From the NCBI RefSeq assembly GCF_018129385.1, contig NZ_JAFCLN010000019.1:62001-126000 (forward strand): a stretch of DNA of 64,000 nucleotides. The letters run 5' to 3'. This DNA is from Bradyrhizobium lablabi. GTDB lineage: Bacteria; Pseudomonadota; Alphaproteobacteria; Rhizobiales; Xanthobacteraceae. This document shows positions 9,320 to 18,005 of this stretch, piece after piece (the first letter of the stretch is position 1; the number at the start of each line of letters is the position of its first letter). The notes below the pieces were generated by a model that saw only the letters and a program-made list of their open reading frames with translations, was not told the origin of the DNA and did not search any database. Both the position numbers and the translations under genes were made by a program.

Positions 9320-9690
9320 CAGCAGGCAAGGCCGCTCCAGCAAGATCCGGAAGATGAACGGAATTAAGTGGAGGCTTCTGTTGCCAGGTGCCTCCGAACC
9401 CCGCCTGACGGAGCTTAACCCGTCAGGACTTTAAGTTGGTCTTTCAAACTGCGTTACGCAGCCTGAGCAACCGGAGCAAAGTTGTCGTTGGCAACTATTG
9501 CAATAGCCCGATAACGGCGGAACAATACCGGGAAAAAACACGCCCTTTACGCCCTCGTCGATCCTGTTTCGCCCCCGCCGAAACCCGCCGCTTTCGAAGG
9601 GTGGGCTTGGGTGGAGGCGCCGGGTACCGCCCCCGGGTCCGAATGGTTTATTGCGACGGCCATTTATTTCCATAGCCGGCGAACCGGCAC
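9320..9690 (-). ncRNA. ssrA: tmRNA (circularly permuted, two-piece alphaproteobacterial type)
   Basis: Read on the minus strand, the acceptor piece comes first. It has a -10-like TATATT (9695-9700), then a T-arm-like CCGGG/CCCGG hairpin, and ends with acceptor strand CGCCTCC followed by ACC near 9610-9619. After a short spacer the coding piece begins at about 9576 with GGGGGCG AAACAGGATCGACG; its GGGGGCG can pair with CGCCTCC (one G-U). The tag frame is 9492-9454: codons for ANDNFAPVAQAA then TAA. Downstream hairpins follow (CCTGACGG/CCGTCAGG and GGAGGC/GCCTCC). Piece ends, especially the 3' end of the coding RNA, are approximate. A terminal CCA is not fully encoded (ACCC), so the last A may be added. 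Confidence 0.93.
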
Positions 9691-9818
9691 CCTCAATATA
9701 GGCTGCAAAGATTGAGAAAAACAGAGCCGCTTTTGGCGCATTTTGCCGTGGAACAAGCCTTGGAACACGCCGAATTGGCTTGGCGCTGGCAAAAAAACGG
9801 CGTTCTAGTTTTGGTGTC

Positions 9819-10427
9819 ATGCCTCTGGATTCTTCGCCGGCCGCCGCCCCTGGGCCGGATATTCCCACACCGCATCCTGTTCAGCCCGGCCTCCTGGAGC
9901 TGTTTTTGGCGTTCGCGAAGATGTCGCTGGCCGGATTCGGCGGGGTTTTGGTCTGGGCAAGGCGCGGCATCGTCGACCAGCACCGCTGGATGACCGCGGA
10001 GGAATTCAACGAGACCTTTGCGCTGTGCCATTTCCTGCCGGGGCCGAACATCGTCAACCTTTCGGTGGTGTTCGGGGCGCGCTTTGGCGGAATTTTGGGC
10101 GGGCTTGCGGCCTTTGCCGGGCTGGTCGGGCCTCCCATGGTGATCGCCACCATCCTTGCCGCAATCTATGCACGTTACGGCGAGGTCGACGCGCTGCGGC
10201 GTATCCTTACCGGAGTGTCCTGCGCGGCGGTGGGCCTTCTGATCGCAGTCGTGCTGCGCATGATGATGCCGCTTGTCAGGAAGCGCGACGCCGCCGGGAT
10301 GATCATCCTGGCCGCTGTTTTCATCGCGATCGGATGGCTGCGGCTGCCCTTGCCGGCGGTGCTGCTGGTGGCGGTCCCGCTCAGCCTTCTCATCACCTAT
10401 CTTGTTCGCCAACGGGTGCCGTCATGA
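9819..10427 (+). CDS. Chromate transporter family protein, N-terminal-type half
   Basis: The 202-residue membrane protein belongs to the CHR (ChrA) family, in the short form that works as a pair. It carries the FGGVLVWARR and FLPGPNIVNLSVVFG motifs typical of the domain, with about six membrane segments. ATG 9819 was chosen over an upstream TTG at 9780. The stop overlaps the start of the next gene (ATGA), so they are coupled. ChrA-type proteins export chromate; short pairs form a heterodimer. The substrate here is inferred from family only. Confidence 0.88.
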   Translation: MPLDSSPAAAPGPDIPTPHPVQPGLLELFLAFAKMSLAGFGGVLVWARRGIVDQHRWMTAEEFNETFALCHFLPGPNIVNLSVVFGARFGGILGGLAAFAGLVGPPMVIATILAAIYARYGEVDALRRILTGVSCAAVGLLIAVVLRMMMPLVRKRDAAGMIILAAVFIAIGWLRLPLPAVLLVAVPLSLLITYLVRQRVPS

Positions 10428-10957
10428 ACGAGCCGGCCAATCCGATCGCGACACTGGTCTGGACTTTCGGCTTGATGTCGCTGTTTGCGGTTGGCGGCGC
10501 CAACTCGGCCATTCCCGAAATGCACCGGGTCGTGGTCGATGTCCATCACTGGATGAGCGAAACACAGTTCGCCGATGTGTTCGCGATCTCGCAGCTCTCG
10601 CCGGGCCCGAATGTGCTGATCGTGACCCTGATCGGCTATTCCGTGGCGGGCGTTTTGGGCGCGCTGGCAGCCACATTGGCGATGTGCGGGCCGACAGCCG
10701 TGCTTGCCTATTATGTGAGCGGCCTCATGGCGCGGTCCGGCGCCTCGCGCTGGCCAGCACTGATCCAGGCCGCTCTGGTTCCACTTTCGATCGGCCTGAT
10801 GGGCGCCAGCGCGCTGATTCTGGCCGGGAGCTCGGACGGAAGCTGGGTGGCTGTCCTGGTCACGCTTGGCGCCGCCGCATTCGCCTTTGGTACAAAGCTT
10901 AACCCGTTCTGGATGCTAGCGGCCGGAGGCATTTTGGGTTTTGCTGGCGTTGTCTGA
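10424..10957 (+). CDS. Chromate transporter family protein, C-terminal-type half
   Basis: A 177-residue membrane protein and the second short CHR-domain protein. It has the matching motifs VGGANSAIPEMHR and ISQLSPGPNVLIVTLIGY and about six hydrophobic segments. It starts at ATG 10424 overlapping the previous stop, so the two are translated together and probably form the two halves of one transporter. No chrB regulator lies nearby, and chromate as substrate is not shown. Confidence 0.88.
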   Translation: MNEPANPIATLVWTFGLMSLFAVGGANSAIPEMHRVVVDVHHWMSETQFADVFAISQLSPGPNVLIVTLIGYSVAGVLGALAATLAMCGPTAVLAYYVSGLMARSGASRWPALIQAALVPLSIGLMGASALILAGSSDGSWVAVLVTLGAAAFAFGTKLNPFWMLAAGGILGFAGVV

Positions 10958-11040
10958 CGAAAATGGCTAGGCAGGGGTTGGGATCACCTATCAACCGCCA
11001 TCCATAGAGCGGCCAGAAGCTTTGTATGGGGAGGGAGTCG

Positions 11041-11541
11041 ATGAGTAACGCGCCGGGCCATGCGCCGGTCAAATCGATCATGCCGAAATGGGTTCGTGCG
11101 CCGCAGGATTTCATCGGCGGACTGGCGCTGGTCGCGCTTGCGCTGTTCGCGCTATGGGCATCGAGCGACCTGCAAGGCATGCGTGGATTTTCGTTCGGCG
11201 CCGGCACCGCGCCCCGCATGTTTGCTTTCCTGCTGCTTGGACTGGGGCTTGCGGTGATGGTTGTGGGCGTCACGTCCGACGGCCCGCATGTTTCAACGTA
11301 TCACTGGCGCGGTCCGCTGTTCGTGTCGGCGGCAATTCTCTTCTTTGCGTTTATGATCCGTCCGATGGGACTGATCTTCACCGCCTTTGCAAGCTTCATG
11401 ATCGCGGCGATGGGTACCCCCGAAACCAAATGGAAAGAGACGGTCATCGTCGCCGTTTGTCTGACGGCTTTCTGCGCCCTTCTTTTCCCCTACGCACTCG
11501 GTCTGCCCTTGCAGATGGTGCCGAAATTCATGATCCGGTGA
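11041..11541 (+). CDS. tctB: Tripartite tricarboxylate transporter, TctB small membrane subunit
   Basis: The 166-residue protein has four hydrophobic segments and the TctB pattern (FIGGLALVALALFALWASSDL, then SFGAGTAPRMFAFLLLGLGL). It starts at ATG 11041 behind a strong site GGGGAGGGAG (about 11028-11037); an earlier ATG at 11026 lacks one. TctB is the small membrane subunit of the TctABC uptake system for di- and tricarboxylates. It is followed by tctA (8-bp gap) and the binding protein, so the unit is tctB-tctA-SBP. Confidence 0.9.
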   Translation: MSNAPGHAPVKSIMPKWVRAPQDFIGGLALVALALFALWASSDLQGMRGFSFGAGTAPRMFAFLLLGLGLAVMVVGVTSDGPHVSTYHWRGPLFVSAAILFFAFMIRPMGLIFTAFASFMIAAMGTPETKWKETVIVAVCLTAFCALLFPYALGLPLQMVPKFMIR

Positions 11542-11548
11542 GGGCGCG

Positions 11549-13114
11549 ATGGGAGACGTATTATCAAATCTTGCTCTCGGTTTCGGCGTCGTATTCAACT
11601 TCGTGCAATGGGCTCCGCCTTTTCTCGGCGGCATGTCGATCCCGATACCCGTCAACATCCTGTTGTGCCTGATCGGTGCGTTGGTCGGCACGCTGGTCGG
11701 CGTGCTGCCGGGCATCGGCACCATTGCCACCGTCGCCATGCTGCTGCCGATCACCTTTGGTCTGCCGCCCGTCGGCGCGCTGATCATGCTTGCCGGCATC
11801 TACTACGGCGCCCAGTACGGCGGCTCGACCACCTCGATCCTGGTCAACATCCCCGGTGAAGCCGGTTCCGTGGTGACCGCACTCGACGGCTTCCAGATGG
11901 CCAAGCAGGGCCGGGCGGGCCCGGCACTGGCGATCGCCGCGATTGGCTCGTTCTTTGCCGGCTGTGTCGCCACCGTGCTGATCGCGCTGCTCGGCGCGCC
12001 CTTGACCAAGATCGCGCTGGCCTTTGGTCCGGCCGAATATTTCTCGCTGATGGTGCTCGGCCTGATCTTCGCCGTGGTGCTGGCCAAGGGCTCGGTGCTG
12101 AAGGCGATCGCGATGATCGTGCTCGGTCTGCTCCTGTCGATGGTCGGCTCCGACATCGAAACCGGCGCCTCGCGCATGGCCTTCAACATTCCCGAGCTGG
12201 CGGACGGCCTTGGCTTTGCCACCGTCGCGATGGGGCTGTTCGGCTTTGCCGAGATCATCCGCAATCTCGATACTGGCGGTGAGAGTGACCGCCAACTGGT
12301 TCAGCAGAAGGTCACGGGCCTGATGCCGACCAAGGACGATCTCAAGGCTGCGGCCCCGGCCGTGGGACGCGGCACGGTGCTGGGATCGATCCTCGGCATT
12401 CTGCCGGGCGGCGGTGCTGTCATCGCATCCTTCGCCGCCTATACGCTGGAAAAGAAGGTGTCGAGGACGCCGCAGCGGTTCGGCCGCGGCGCGATCGAAG
12501 GCGTCGCGGCGCCGGAAAGCGCCAACAATGCCGCGGCGCAGACCTCGTTCATTCCGCTGCTAACGCTCGGCATTCCGCCGAATGCGGTGATGGCGCTGAT
12601 GGTCGGCGCCATGACGATCCACGGCATCGTGCCGGGCCCGCAGGTGATGCAGAAGCAACCCGAGCTGGTCTGGGGCATGATCGCCTCGATGTGGGTCGGC
12701 AACCTCATGTTGCTGGTCATCAACCTGCCGCTGGTCGGCATCTGGGTGCGCCTGCTGCGCGTGCCCTACCGGCTGATGTTCCCCTCGATCGTGGTGTTCT
12801 GCTCCATCGGCATCTATTCGGTGAACAATGCGCCGGTCGACGTGATCCTCGCCGGTGTGTTCGGGCTGGTCGGCTACTGGCTGATCAAGCACGATTTCGA
12901 GCCGGCGCCGCTGTTGCTCGGAATGGTGCTCGGTCCGCTGATGGAAGAAAACCTGCGGCGCGCGCTGCTGATCTCGCGCGGCGACTGGTCGGTCTTCCTC
13001 ACCCGGCCGCTGTCGGCGGTGCTGCTCGCCATCGCGGCATTCCTGCTGGTACTGGCGGTGCTACCGACGCTCCGTGCGAAACGCGACGAGGTGTTCGTCG
13101 AGTCCGAAAACTAG
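11549..13114 (+). CDS. tctA: Tripartite tricarboxylate transporter, TctA large membrane subunit
   Basis: A 521-residue integral membrane protein with about 11-12 hydrophobic segments. It shows family motifs GVLPGIGTIATVAMLLPIT, YYGAQYGGSTTSILVNIPGE and GIPPNAVMALMVGAM. TctA is the transport core of the TctABC system, driven by ion gradients and fed by an extracytoplasmic binding protein. It starts 7 bases after the tctB stop. Two strong hairpins (13147-13169 and 13192-13211) separate it from the binding-protein gene. Confidence 0.94.
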   Translation: MGDVLSNLALGFGVVFNFVQWAPPFLGGMSIPIPVNILLCLIGALVGTLVGVLPGIGTIATVAMLLPITFGLPPVGALIMLAGIYYGAQYGGSTTSILVNIPGEAGSVVTALDGFQMAKQGRAGPALAIAAIGSFFAGCVATVLIALLGAPLTKIALAFGPAEYFSLMVLGLIFAVVLAKGSVLKAIAMIVLGLLLSMVGSDIETGASRMAFNIPELADGLGFATVAMGLFGFAEIIRNLDTGGESDRQLVQQKVTGLMPTKDDLKAAAPAVGRGTVLGSILGILPGGGAVIASFAAYTLEKKVSRTPQRFGRGAIEGVAAPESANNAAAQTSFIPLLTLGIPPNAVMALMVGAMTIHGIVPGPQVMQKQPELVWGMIASMWVGNLMLLVINLPLVGIWVRLLRVPYRLMFPSIVVFCSIGIYSVNNAPVDVILAGVFGLVGYWLIKHDFEPAPLLLGMVLGPLMEENLRRALLISRGDWSVFLTRPLSAVLLAIAAFLLVLAVLPTLRAKRDEVFVESEN

Positions 13115-13146
13115 CCTGGGAATTGACCTGCGTCGGGTCGCCGCAG

Positions 13147-13211
13147 CCCGAAGTCGAATCGACTTCGGGCGCGGCGCTATAGAAACAGAAGGCCGGCCCG
13201 GCGGGGCCGGC
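13147..13211 (+). promoter_or_regulatory. Paired intercistronic hairpins between tctA and its binding-protein gene
   Basis: A perfect 10-bp stem (CCCGAAGTCG, loop AAT, CGACTTCGGG; 13147-13169) and a second GC-rich stem (GCCGGCCC, loop GGC, GGGGCCGGC; 13192-13211) sit in the 117-bp gap. Neither is followed by a T run, so they do not look like a full intrinsic terminator. They may instead stabilise or cap one mRNA segment, which would favour unequal tctA and SBP expression. The role is inferred. Confidence 0.5.
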
Positions 13212-13231
13212 ACTTTAACTGGAGATATCGA

Positions 13232-14218
13232 ATGAATTGGTCTGGTCGCTCGCTCGCGGGCGGTTGTTTTGCAGTCATCGCCGCGCTGGGCGCATGGAGC
13301 GGGCAGGGCCATGCCCAACAAGCCTATCCAACGCGCAACATCACCATGATCGTGCCGTTCGCGGCCGGCGGTCCGACTGACGTCATCGCGCGCATTGTCA
13401 CCGGCCATATGGCGCAGACGCTCGGCCAGACCATCATCATTGAAAACGTGGTCGGCGCCGGCGGCACCACCGCCAGCGCCCGCGCGGCGCGTGCCACCCC
13501 TGACGGCTATACGTTGATCACCGGGCATATGGGCACGCACGCCGCATCGGTGCCGCTCTACCCGAACCTCGCCTATCACCCGGAAAAGAGCTTCGAGCCG
13601 GTCGCTCTGCTGGCGGGCACGCCGATCCTGATCCTGGCGCGCAAGGATTTTCCGGCCAAGGACCTCAAGGAATTCATCGCTTACGTGAAGGCCAATGAGA
13701 GCAAGGTGAATGCCGCGCATGCCGGCGTCGGCTCGGTCTCGCACGTGTCGTGCCAGCTTCTTGAATCGATCCTCAAGATCAAGCCGGTCAGCGTTCCCTT
13801 CAACGGCACGGGCCCGGCGATGAACGCGCTGGTCGCAGGTCAAGTCGACTATATGTGCGACCAGATCGTCAACGCCGTGCCGCAGATCAACGGAGGCACG
13901 ATCAAGGCCTATGCGGTCGCTACCCCCGAGCGCAATCCGTCGCTGCCGGACGTTCCAACCACCAAGGAAGCCGGACTGCCGGAATTCCAGGCCCAGGCCT
14001 GGAACGCGATCTTTGCACCGAAGGGCACGCCGAAGGAGATCATCGAGAAGGTGAACGCTGCCGCCGCCAAGGCGCTCAACGACGAGAACGTCAAGAAGCG
14101 CCTGCTCGAGCTAGGCAGCGTGATCCCGGCACCCGCCGACCGCACCCCGGAGGCGCTGGGGACGCTGGTGAAGAGCGAGGTCGCGAAGTGGACGCCGGTG
14201 CTCAAGCCGGCGAATTGA
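13232..14218 (+). CDS. Bug/TctC-family extracytoplasmic substrate-binding protein
   Basis: The 328-residue protein has a signal peptide (about residues 1-28, ending GQGHA) and the Bug-family motifs NITMIVPFAAGGPTDVIARI and IIIENVVGAGGTTAS near the N-terminus. The ligand site in such proteins binds carboxylates. It is the third gene of the tct operon and presumably delivers substrate to TctAB. The exact ligand is unknown. A GGAG site at 13219-13222 precedes the ATG. Confidence 0.92.
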   Translation: MNWSGRSLAGGCFAVIAALGAWSGQGHAQQAYPTRNITMIVPFAAGGPTDVIARIVTGHMAQTLGQTIIIENVVGAGGTTASARAARATPDGYTLITGHMGTHAASVPLYPNLAYHPEKSFEPVALLAGTPILILARKDFPAKDLKEFIAYVKANESKVNAAHAGVGSVSHVSCQLLESILKIKPVSVPFNGTGPAMNALVAGQVDYMCDQIVNAVPQINGGTIKAYAVATPERNPSLPDVPTTKEAGLPEFQAQAWNAIFAPKGTPKEIIEKVNAAAAKALNDENVKKRLLELGSVIPAPADRTPEALGTLVKSEVAKWTPVLKPAN

Positions 14219-14240
14219 ACTACTTACACTGACGTTTCAG

Positions 14241-14266
14241 GGGGCGGGACTGCGGTTCCGCCCCTT
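14241..14266 (+). terminator. Probable terminator after the tct operon
   Basis: GGGGCGG, a 10-nt loop region and CCGCCCC form a 7-bp GC stem followed by TT and a T-rich stretch (TTGGCATTTGTG). It lies 23 bp after the substrate-binding gene stop. It is a reasonable but not strong intrinsic terminator. Confidence 0.6.
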
Positions 14267-14388
14267 GGCATTTGTGTAAACAAGCAACATTTTCTTTGTA
14301 TAATTCCGCTCGACGAGCCTGAGTCGGTACAAGCGATCCGGCCCGGCCGCTACATTTGCCCTCCCTCGGAAGGGCCTGACCGGACGCC

Positions 14389-15183
14389 ATGAACCAGTAT
14401 CACGACCTGCTCGAACGTATCCTCGCCGACGGCGCGGAGAAGCACGACCGCACCGGCACCGGCACGCTGTCGATCTTCGGTCATCAGATGCGCTTCAACC
14501 TGCAGGCCGGCTTTCCGATGCTGACCACCAAGCGCCTGCCGCTGAAGTCGATCGTGCACGAGCTGCTCTGGTTCCTCAAGGGCGACACCAACATCAAATA
14601 CCTGAAGGACAACGGCGTCTCGATCTGGGATGAATGGGCCGACGCCAACGGCGATCTCGGCCCGGTCTATGGATCGCAGTGGCGCTCGTGGCCGGCGCCG
14701 GACGGACGCACCATCGACCAGATTTCCAACGTGATCGACATGATCAGACGCAATCCGGATTCGCGCCGGCTGATCGTCAGCGCCTGGAATCCGGCCGAGG
14801 TCGACAAGATGGCGCTGCCGCCCTGTCACTGCCTGTTCCAGTTCTATGTCGCGAACGGCAAATTGTCGTGCCAGCTCTATCAGCGCTCGGGCGATGTTTT
14901 CCTCGGCGTGCCCTTCAACATCGCCTCCTATGCGCTGCTCACCATGATGGTCGCGCAGGTGACGGGATTGAAGGCGGGCGACTTCGTGCATTCGCTCGGC
15001 GATACGCATCTCTATTCGAACCATCTCGAGCAGGCGCGCCTGCAACTGACGCGTCCGACCAGGCAATTGCCGGTCATGAAGATCAATCCCGACGTGAAGG
15101 ACATCTTCGCCTTCCGCTACGAAGACTTCGTGCTCGAAGGCTACGATCCGCATCCGCACATCAAGGCCGAGGTCGCGGTGTGA
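14389..15183 (+). CDS. thyA: Thymidylate synthase
   Basis: A 264-residue enzyme, the same length as E. coli ThyA. It methylates dUMP to dTMP with methylenetetrahydrofolate and releases dihydrofolate. Catalytic Cys146 lies in [12 protein letters not shown], and the substrate-binding [18 protein letters not shown] stretch is present. The stop overlaps the GTG start of the dihydrofolate reductase gene, coupling the enzymes of one cycle. A TATAAT-like -10 at 14299-14304 precedes it, but a matching -35 is poor. Confidence 0.98.
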   Translation: MNQYHDLLERILADGAEKHDRTGTGTLSIFGHQMRFNLQAGFPMLTTKRLPLKSIVHELLWFLKGDTNIKYLKDNGVSIWDEWADANGDLGPVYGSQWRSWPAPDGRTIDQISNVIDMIRRNPDSRRLIVSAWNPAEVDKMALPPCHCLFQFYVANGKLSCQLYQRSGDVFLGVPFNIASYALLTMMVAQVTGLKAGDFVHSLGDTHLYSNHLEQARLQLTRPTRQLPVMKINPDVKDIFAFRYEDFVLEGYDPHPHIKAEVAV

Positions 15184-15716
15184 CCGCGACGGCTGTTGCC
15201 CGCCCGCACATCGTCTTCGTCGTCGCCATCGCCGAGAACGGCGTGATCGGCGCGAACGCTGCGATGCCGTGGCGGCTGAAATCCGACATGCAGCGCTTCA
15301 AGGCATTGACGCTCAACAAGCCGGTGGTGATGGGGCGCAAGACCTTCGAATCCCTGCCCAGGGCGCTCCCTAGGCGCACCAACATCGTGGTCACGCGCGA
15401 TACCGCCTACCGCGCGGCCGGCGCCATTGTCACGCATTCGCTTGCGGACGCCCGCGCGATCGCGACGGGCGATGCGCTGCGGCGTTTCGCCACTGAGATC
15501 GCCGTGATCGGCGGCGCGGAAATCTATGCGCAATGGATGGAAGATGCCGACCGGCTCGAGGTGACCGAGGTGCATGCCAAGCCCGACGGCGACACGCGGC
15601 TCGCCGCGATAAGTCCGGCGGATTGGGAGGAGGTCGCGCGGGTGCGCAATCCGGCGGGGCCCGACGACAGCGCCGAGTTCTCCTATGTGACCTATCGCCG
15701 GCGCAAACCGGGCTAA
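15180..15716 (+). CDS. folA: Dihydrofolate reductase
   Basis: The 178-residue enzyme reduces dihydrofolate to tetrahydrofolate with NADPH, closing the cycle opened by thymidylate synthase. The N-terminal [21 protein letters not shown], catalytic Asp in LKSDMQRFK, and [10 protein letters not shown] (51-60) are diagnostic. The start is a GTG that overlaps the thyA stop (GTGA), which supports it over internal starts. The C-terminus ends YRRRKPG. It is cotranscribed with thyA. Confidence 0.96.
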   Translation: MTATAVARPHIVFVVAIAENGVIGANAAMPWRLKSDMQRFKALTLNKPVVMGRKTFESLPRALPRRTNIVVTRDTAYRAAGAIVTHSLADARAIATGDALRRFATEIAVIGGAEIYAQWMEDADRLEVTEVHAKPDGDTRLAAISPADWEEVARVRNPAGPDDSAEFSYVTYRRRKPG

Positions 15717-15877
15717 TCGCCGCATTAACAATGTTTGCATTGACAATTGTGGCGCCGCGCATAGCTCGTTCGGACACCAAGGCTGCGTTGTAAGGGCCCG
15801 GGCAGTCCCCTATAAAGCCGGGCAGAATTGCAAGGCAGGGCGCACCGTCCGGTCCTTGGCTTTTAGGAGACATTCGA

Positions 15878-17020
15878 ATGCCGTGGAAGAATCAAGGCGG
15901 GGGCCCATGGGGCCAGGGTCCGAAAGGACCATGGGGCCAGGGACCGCAACCGGTTGGGCCACGGCCGCCCGATCTTGAAGACCTGCTGCGTCGCGGCCAG
16001 GACAAGCTCCAGCAAATCCTGCCCGGCGGACATTTCAGCGGCATGGGCATCGCGCTGATCCTGGTCGCTGCGCTCGCGATCTGGGGCCTGTCCGGCTTCT
16101 TCCGCGTGCAGTCCGAAGAGCTCGGGGTCGTGCTGCGCTTCGGCAAGCATGTGCGCACGGTGCAGCCCGGCCTCAATTATCACCTGCCGTATCCGATCGA
16201 GACCGTGCTGCTGCCGAAGGCGCTGCGCGTCTCCACCATTTCGATCGGCATGACGCTGCTCGAGGATCCGGCGCGGCGCGGCCGCACCATGCGCGATGTG
16301 CCGGAAGAGAGCCTGATGCTGACGGGCGATGAGAACATCGTCGACGTCGATTTCACGGTGCTGTGGCGGATCAAGGCCGACGGCGTCGGCAACTACCTCT
16401 TCAACATCCAGAACCCCGAAGGCACCGTGAAGGCGGTCGCCGAAAGCGCGATGCGCGAAGTGATCGGCCGCTCCGAGATTCAGCCGATCCTGACCGGCGC
16501 CCGCACCCAGGTTGAAAACACCGTGCAGGAGCTGATGCAGAAGACGCTCGATTCCTACGGTTCGGGCGTGCAGATCGCGCAGGTGCAAATGCAGAAGGTC
16601 GACCCGCCGCAACAGGTCATCGACGCGTTCCGCGACGTGCAGGCGGCCCAGGCCGACGCACAGCGCGCGCAGAACGAAGCCCAGGGCTATGCCAACCGTG
16701 TCGTGCCGGAAGCACGCGGCCGCGCCGCGCAGATCCTCCAGGTGGCGGAAGGCTACAAGGAGCAGGCGGTCGCCGAAGCCAAGGGCCAGAGCGCACGTTT
16801 CGACAAGGTCTATGAAGAATACAAGAAGGCGCCCGACGTGACCCGCCAGCGCATCTATCTCGAGACGATGGAGCGCATCCTCGGCTCCTCTGAAAAACTG
16901 GTTTACGACGGTGGTCCGTCAGGACAGGGCGTCGTGCCGTTTCTCCCGTTAAACGAACTCACGCCGCGCCGAACGCCGCAAGCGCCGGCAACCCAGCCGC
17001 AGCAGGGAGGCAACCGATGA
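15878..17020 (+). CDS. hflK: HflK, membrane regulator of FtsH
   Basis: The 380-residue SPFH/prohibitin-domain protein has a Gly/Pro/Gln-rich N-terminus, one membrane helix (about 48-70), then the band-7 domain with periplasmic topology. HflK and HflC form a complex with the FtsH protease and modulate its degradation of membrane proteins. An AGGAG site (15866-15870) precedes the ATG. Its stop overlaps the hflC start (ATGA), so they are coupled. The Pro/Gln C-terminus (TPQAPATQPQQGGNR) is unstructured. Confidence 0.95.
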   Translation: MPWKNQGGGPWGQGPKGPWGQGPQPVGPRPPDLEDLLRRGQDKLQQILPGGHFSGMGIALILVAALAIWGLSGFFRVQSEELGVVLRFGKHVRTVQPGLNYHLPYPIETVLLPKALRVSTISIGMTLLEDPARRGRTMRDVPEESLMLTGDENIVDVDFTVLWRIKADGVGNYLFNIQNPEGTVKAVAESAMREVIGRSEIQPILTGARTQVENTVQELMQKTLDSYGSGVQIAQVQMQKVDPPQQVIDAFRDVQAAQADAQRAQNEAQGYANRVVPEARGRAAQILQVAEGYKEQAVAEAKGQSARFDKVYEEYKKAPDVTRQRIYLETMERILGSSEKLVYDGGPSGQGVVPFLPLNELTPRRTPQAPATQPQQGGNR

Positions 17021-17922
17021 GGTCTCCCGTTACAGGCGTCGTTTCGCTGCTGCTGTTGTTCGTCGTCATTATCGTCGGCTACAGTTCCGTGTTTACGGTC
17101 GCGCAGACCGAACAGGTGTTGCTGGTGCGGTTGGGCGAGCCGATCCGCGTCGTCACTGAACCGGGCCTGAATTTCAAGGCGCCGTTCATTGACTCCGTCA
17201 TCTCGATCGACAAGCGCATCCTCGACCTCGAAAATCCGTCGCAGGAAGTCATCGCCGCCGATAGCCGGCGGCTGGTGGTCGACGCGTTTGCACGCTACCG
17301 GATCAAGAACGCGCTGCGGTTCTATCAGAGCGTCGGCTCGATCCAGGCGGCGAACCTCCAGCTCACCACGTTGCTCAACGCCGCCCTGCGCCGCGTGTTG
17401 GGCGAAGCCACCTTGACCCAGATCGTCCGTGACGACCGCGAGGCGCTGATGATCAAGATTCGCGACCAACTTGATAAGGAGGCCGAGGGTTACGGCATCC
17501 AGGTGGTCGACGTGCGGATTCGCCGCGCCGACCTCCCTGAAGCCAACAGCCAGGCGGTGTATCAGCGGATGCAGACGGAGCGTCAGCGCCAGGCTGCCGA
17601 GTTCCGCGCCCAGGGTAACCAGAAGGCGCAGGAGACGAGGGCGAAGGCCGACCGCGAGGCGACGGTCATCGTCGCCGACGCCAACTCCACCGCCGAGCAG
17701 ATCCGCGGCGCGGGCGATGCCGAACGCAACCGCCTGTTTGCCGAGGCCTATGGCAAGGATCCCGACTTCTTCGCCTTCTACCGCTCGATGTCGGCCTACG
17801 AGACCGGGTTGCGCGCCAACGACACGCGCTTCCTGCTGCGCCCTGACTCCGATTTCTTCCGTTTCTTCGGCAGCGCGTCGGGCAAGAATGGCGCGGCGAC
17901 GCCGGCCGCGCCTAAGCAGTAA
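17017..17922 (+). CDS. hflC: HflC, membrane regulator of FtsH
   Basis: A 301-residue partner of HflK with an N-terminal membrane helix (VVSLLLLFVVIIVGYSSVF), an SPFH domain, and a charged helical region rich in Arg/Gln/Ala (about 180-240). It forms the HflKC ring around FtsH. It starts within the hflK stop. A 13-bp hairpin (17934-17964) follows the stop, before the DUF2065 gene. Confidence 0.96.
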   Translation: MRSPVTGVVSLLLLFVVIIVGYSSVFTVAQTEQVLLVRLGEPIRVVTEPGLNFKAPFIDSVISIDKRILDLENPSQEVIAADSRRLVVDAFARYRIKNALRFYQSVGSIQAANLQLTTLLNAALRRVLGEATLTQIVRDDREALMIKIRDQLDKEAEGYGIQVVDVRIRRADLPEANSQAVYQRMQTERQRQAAEFRAQGNQKAQETRAKADREATVIVADANSTAEQIRGAGDAERNRLFAEAYGKDPDFFAFYRSMSAYETGLRANDTRFLLRPDSDFFRFFGSASGKNGAATPAAPKQ

Positions 17923-17933
17923 GCAAAGACTTC

Positions 17934-17964
17934 AGGCCGCGAAGCGGATTGCGCTTCGCGGCCT
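17934..17964 (+). terminator. Long hairpin after hflC
   Basis: AGGCCGCGAAGCG (17934-17946), loop GATTG, and CGCTTCGCGGCCT (17952-17964) form a perfect 13-bp stem. The following bases are TAAAAAC, not a T run, so this is a weak intrinsic terminator or an mRNA-stabilising hairpin. Read-through into the DUF2065 and protease genes is likely. Confidence 0.5.
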
Positions 17965-18005
17965 TAAAAACAAGAACAAGGTTTCCGCGGGGAGGTTTCC
18001 GTCCG

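Noticed and set aside
9431-9868. 145-residue minus-strand ORF over the tmRNA region
   Set aside because: It runs through the tmRNA coding and acceptor pieces and the tag frame is in another register, so it is a chance frame.
14276-14304. Promoter with TATAAT before thyA
   Set aside because: The -10 is good but the -35 (GTAAAC) is not, so it is not reported as a feature.
15807-15816. CCCCTATAAA as a heat-shock -10 element before hflK
   Set aside because: No convincing -35 at the right spacing, and a single weak motif in GC-rich DNA is not enough.
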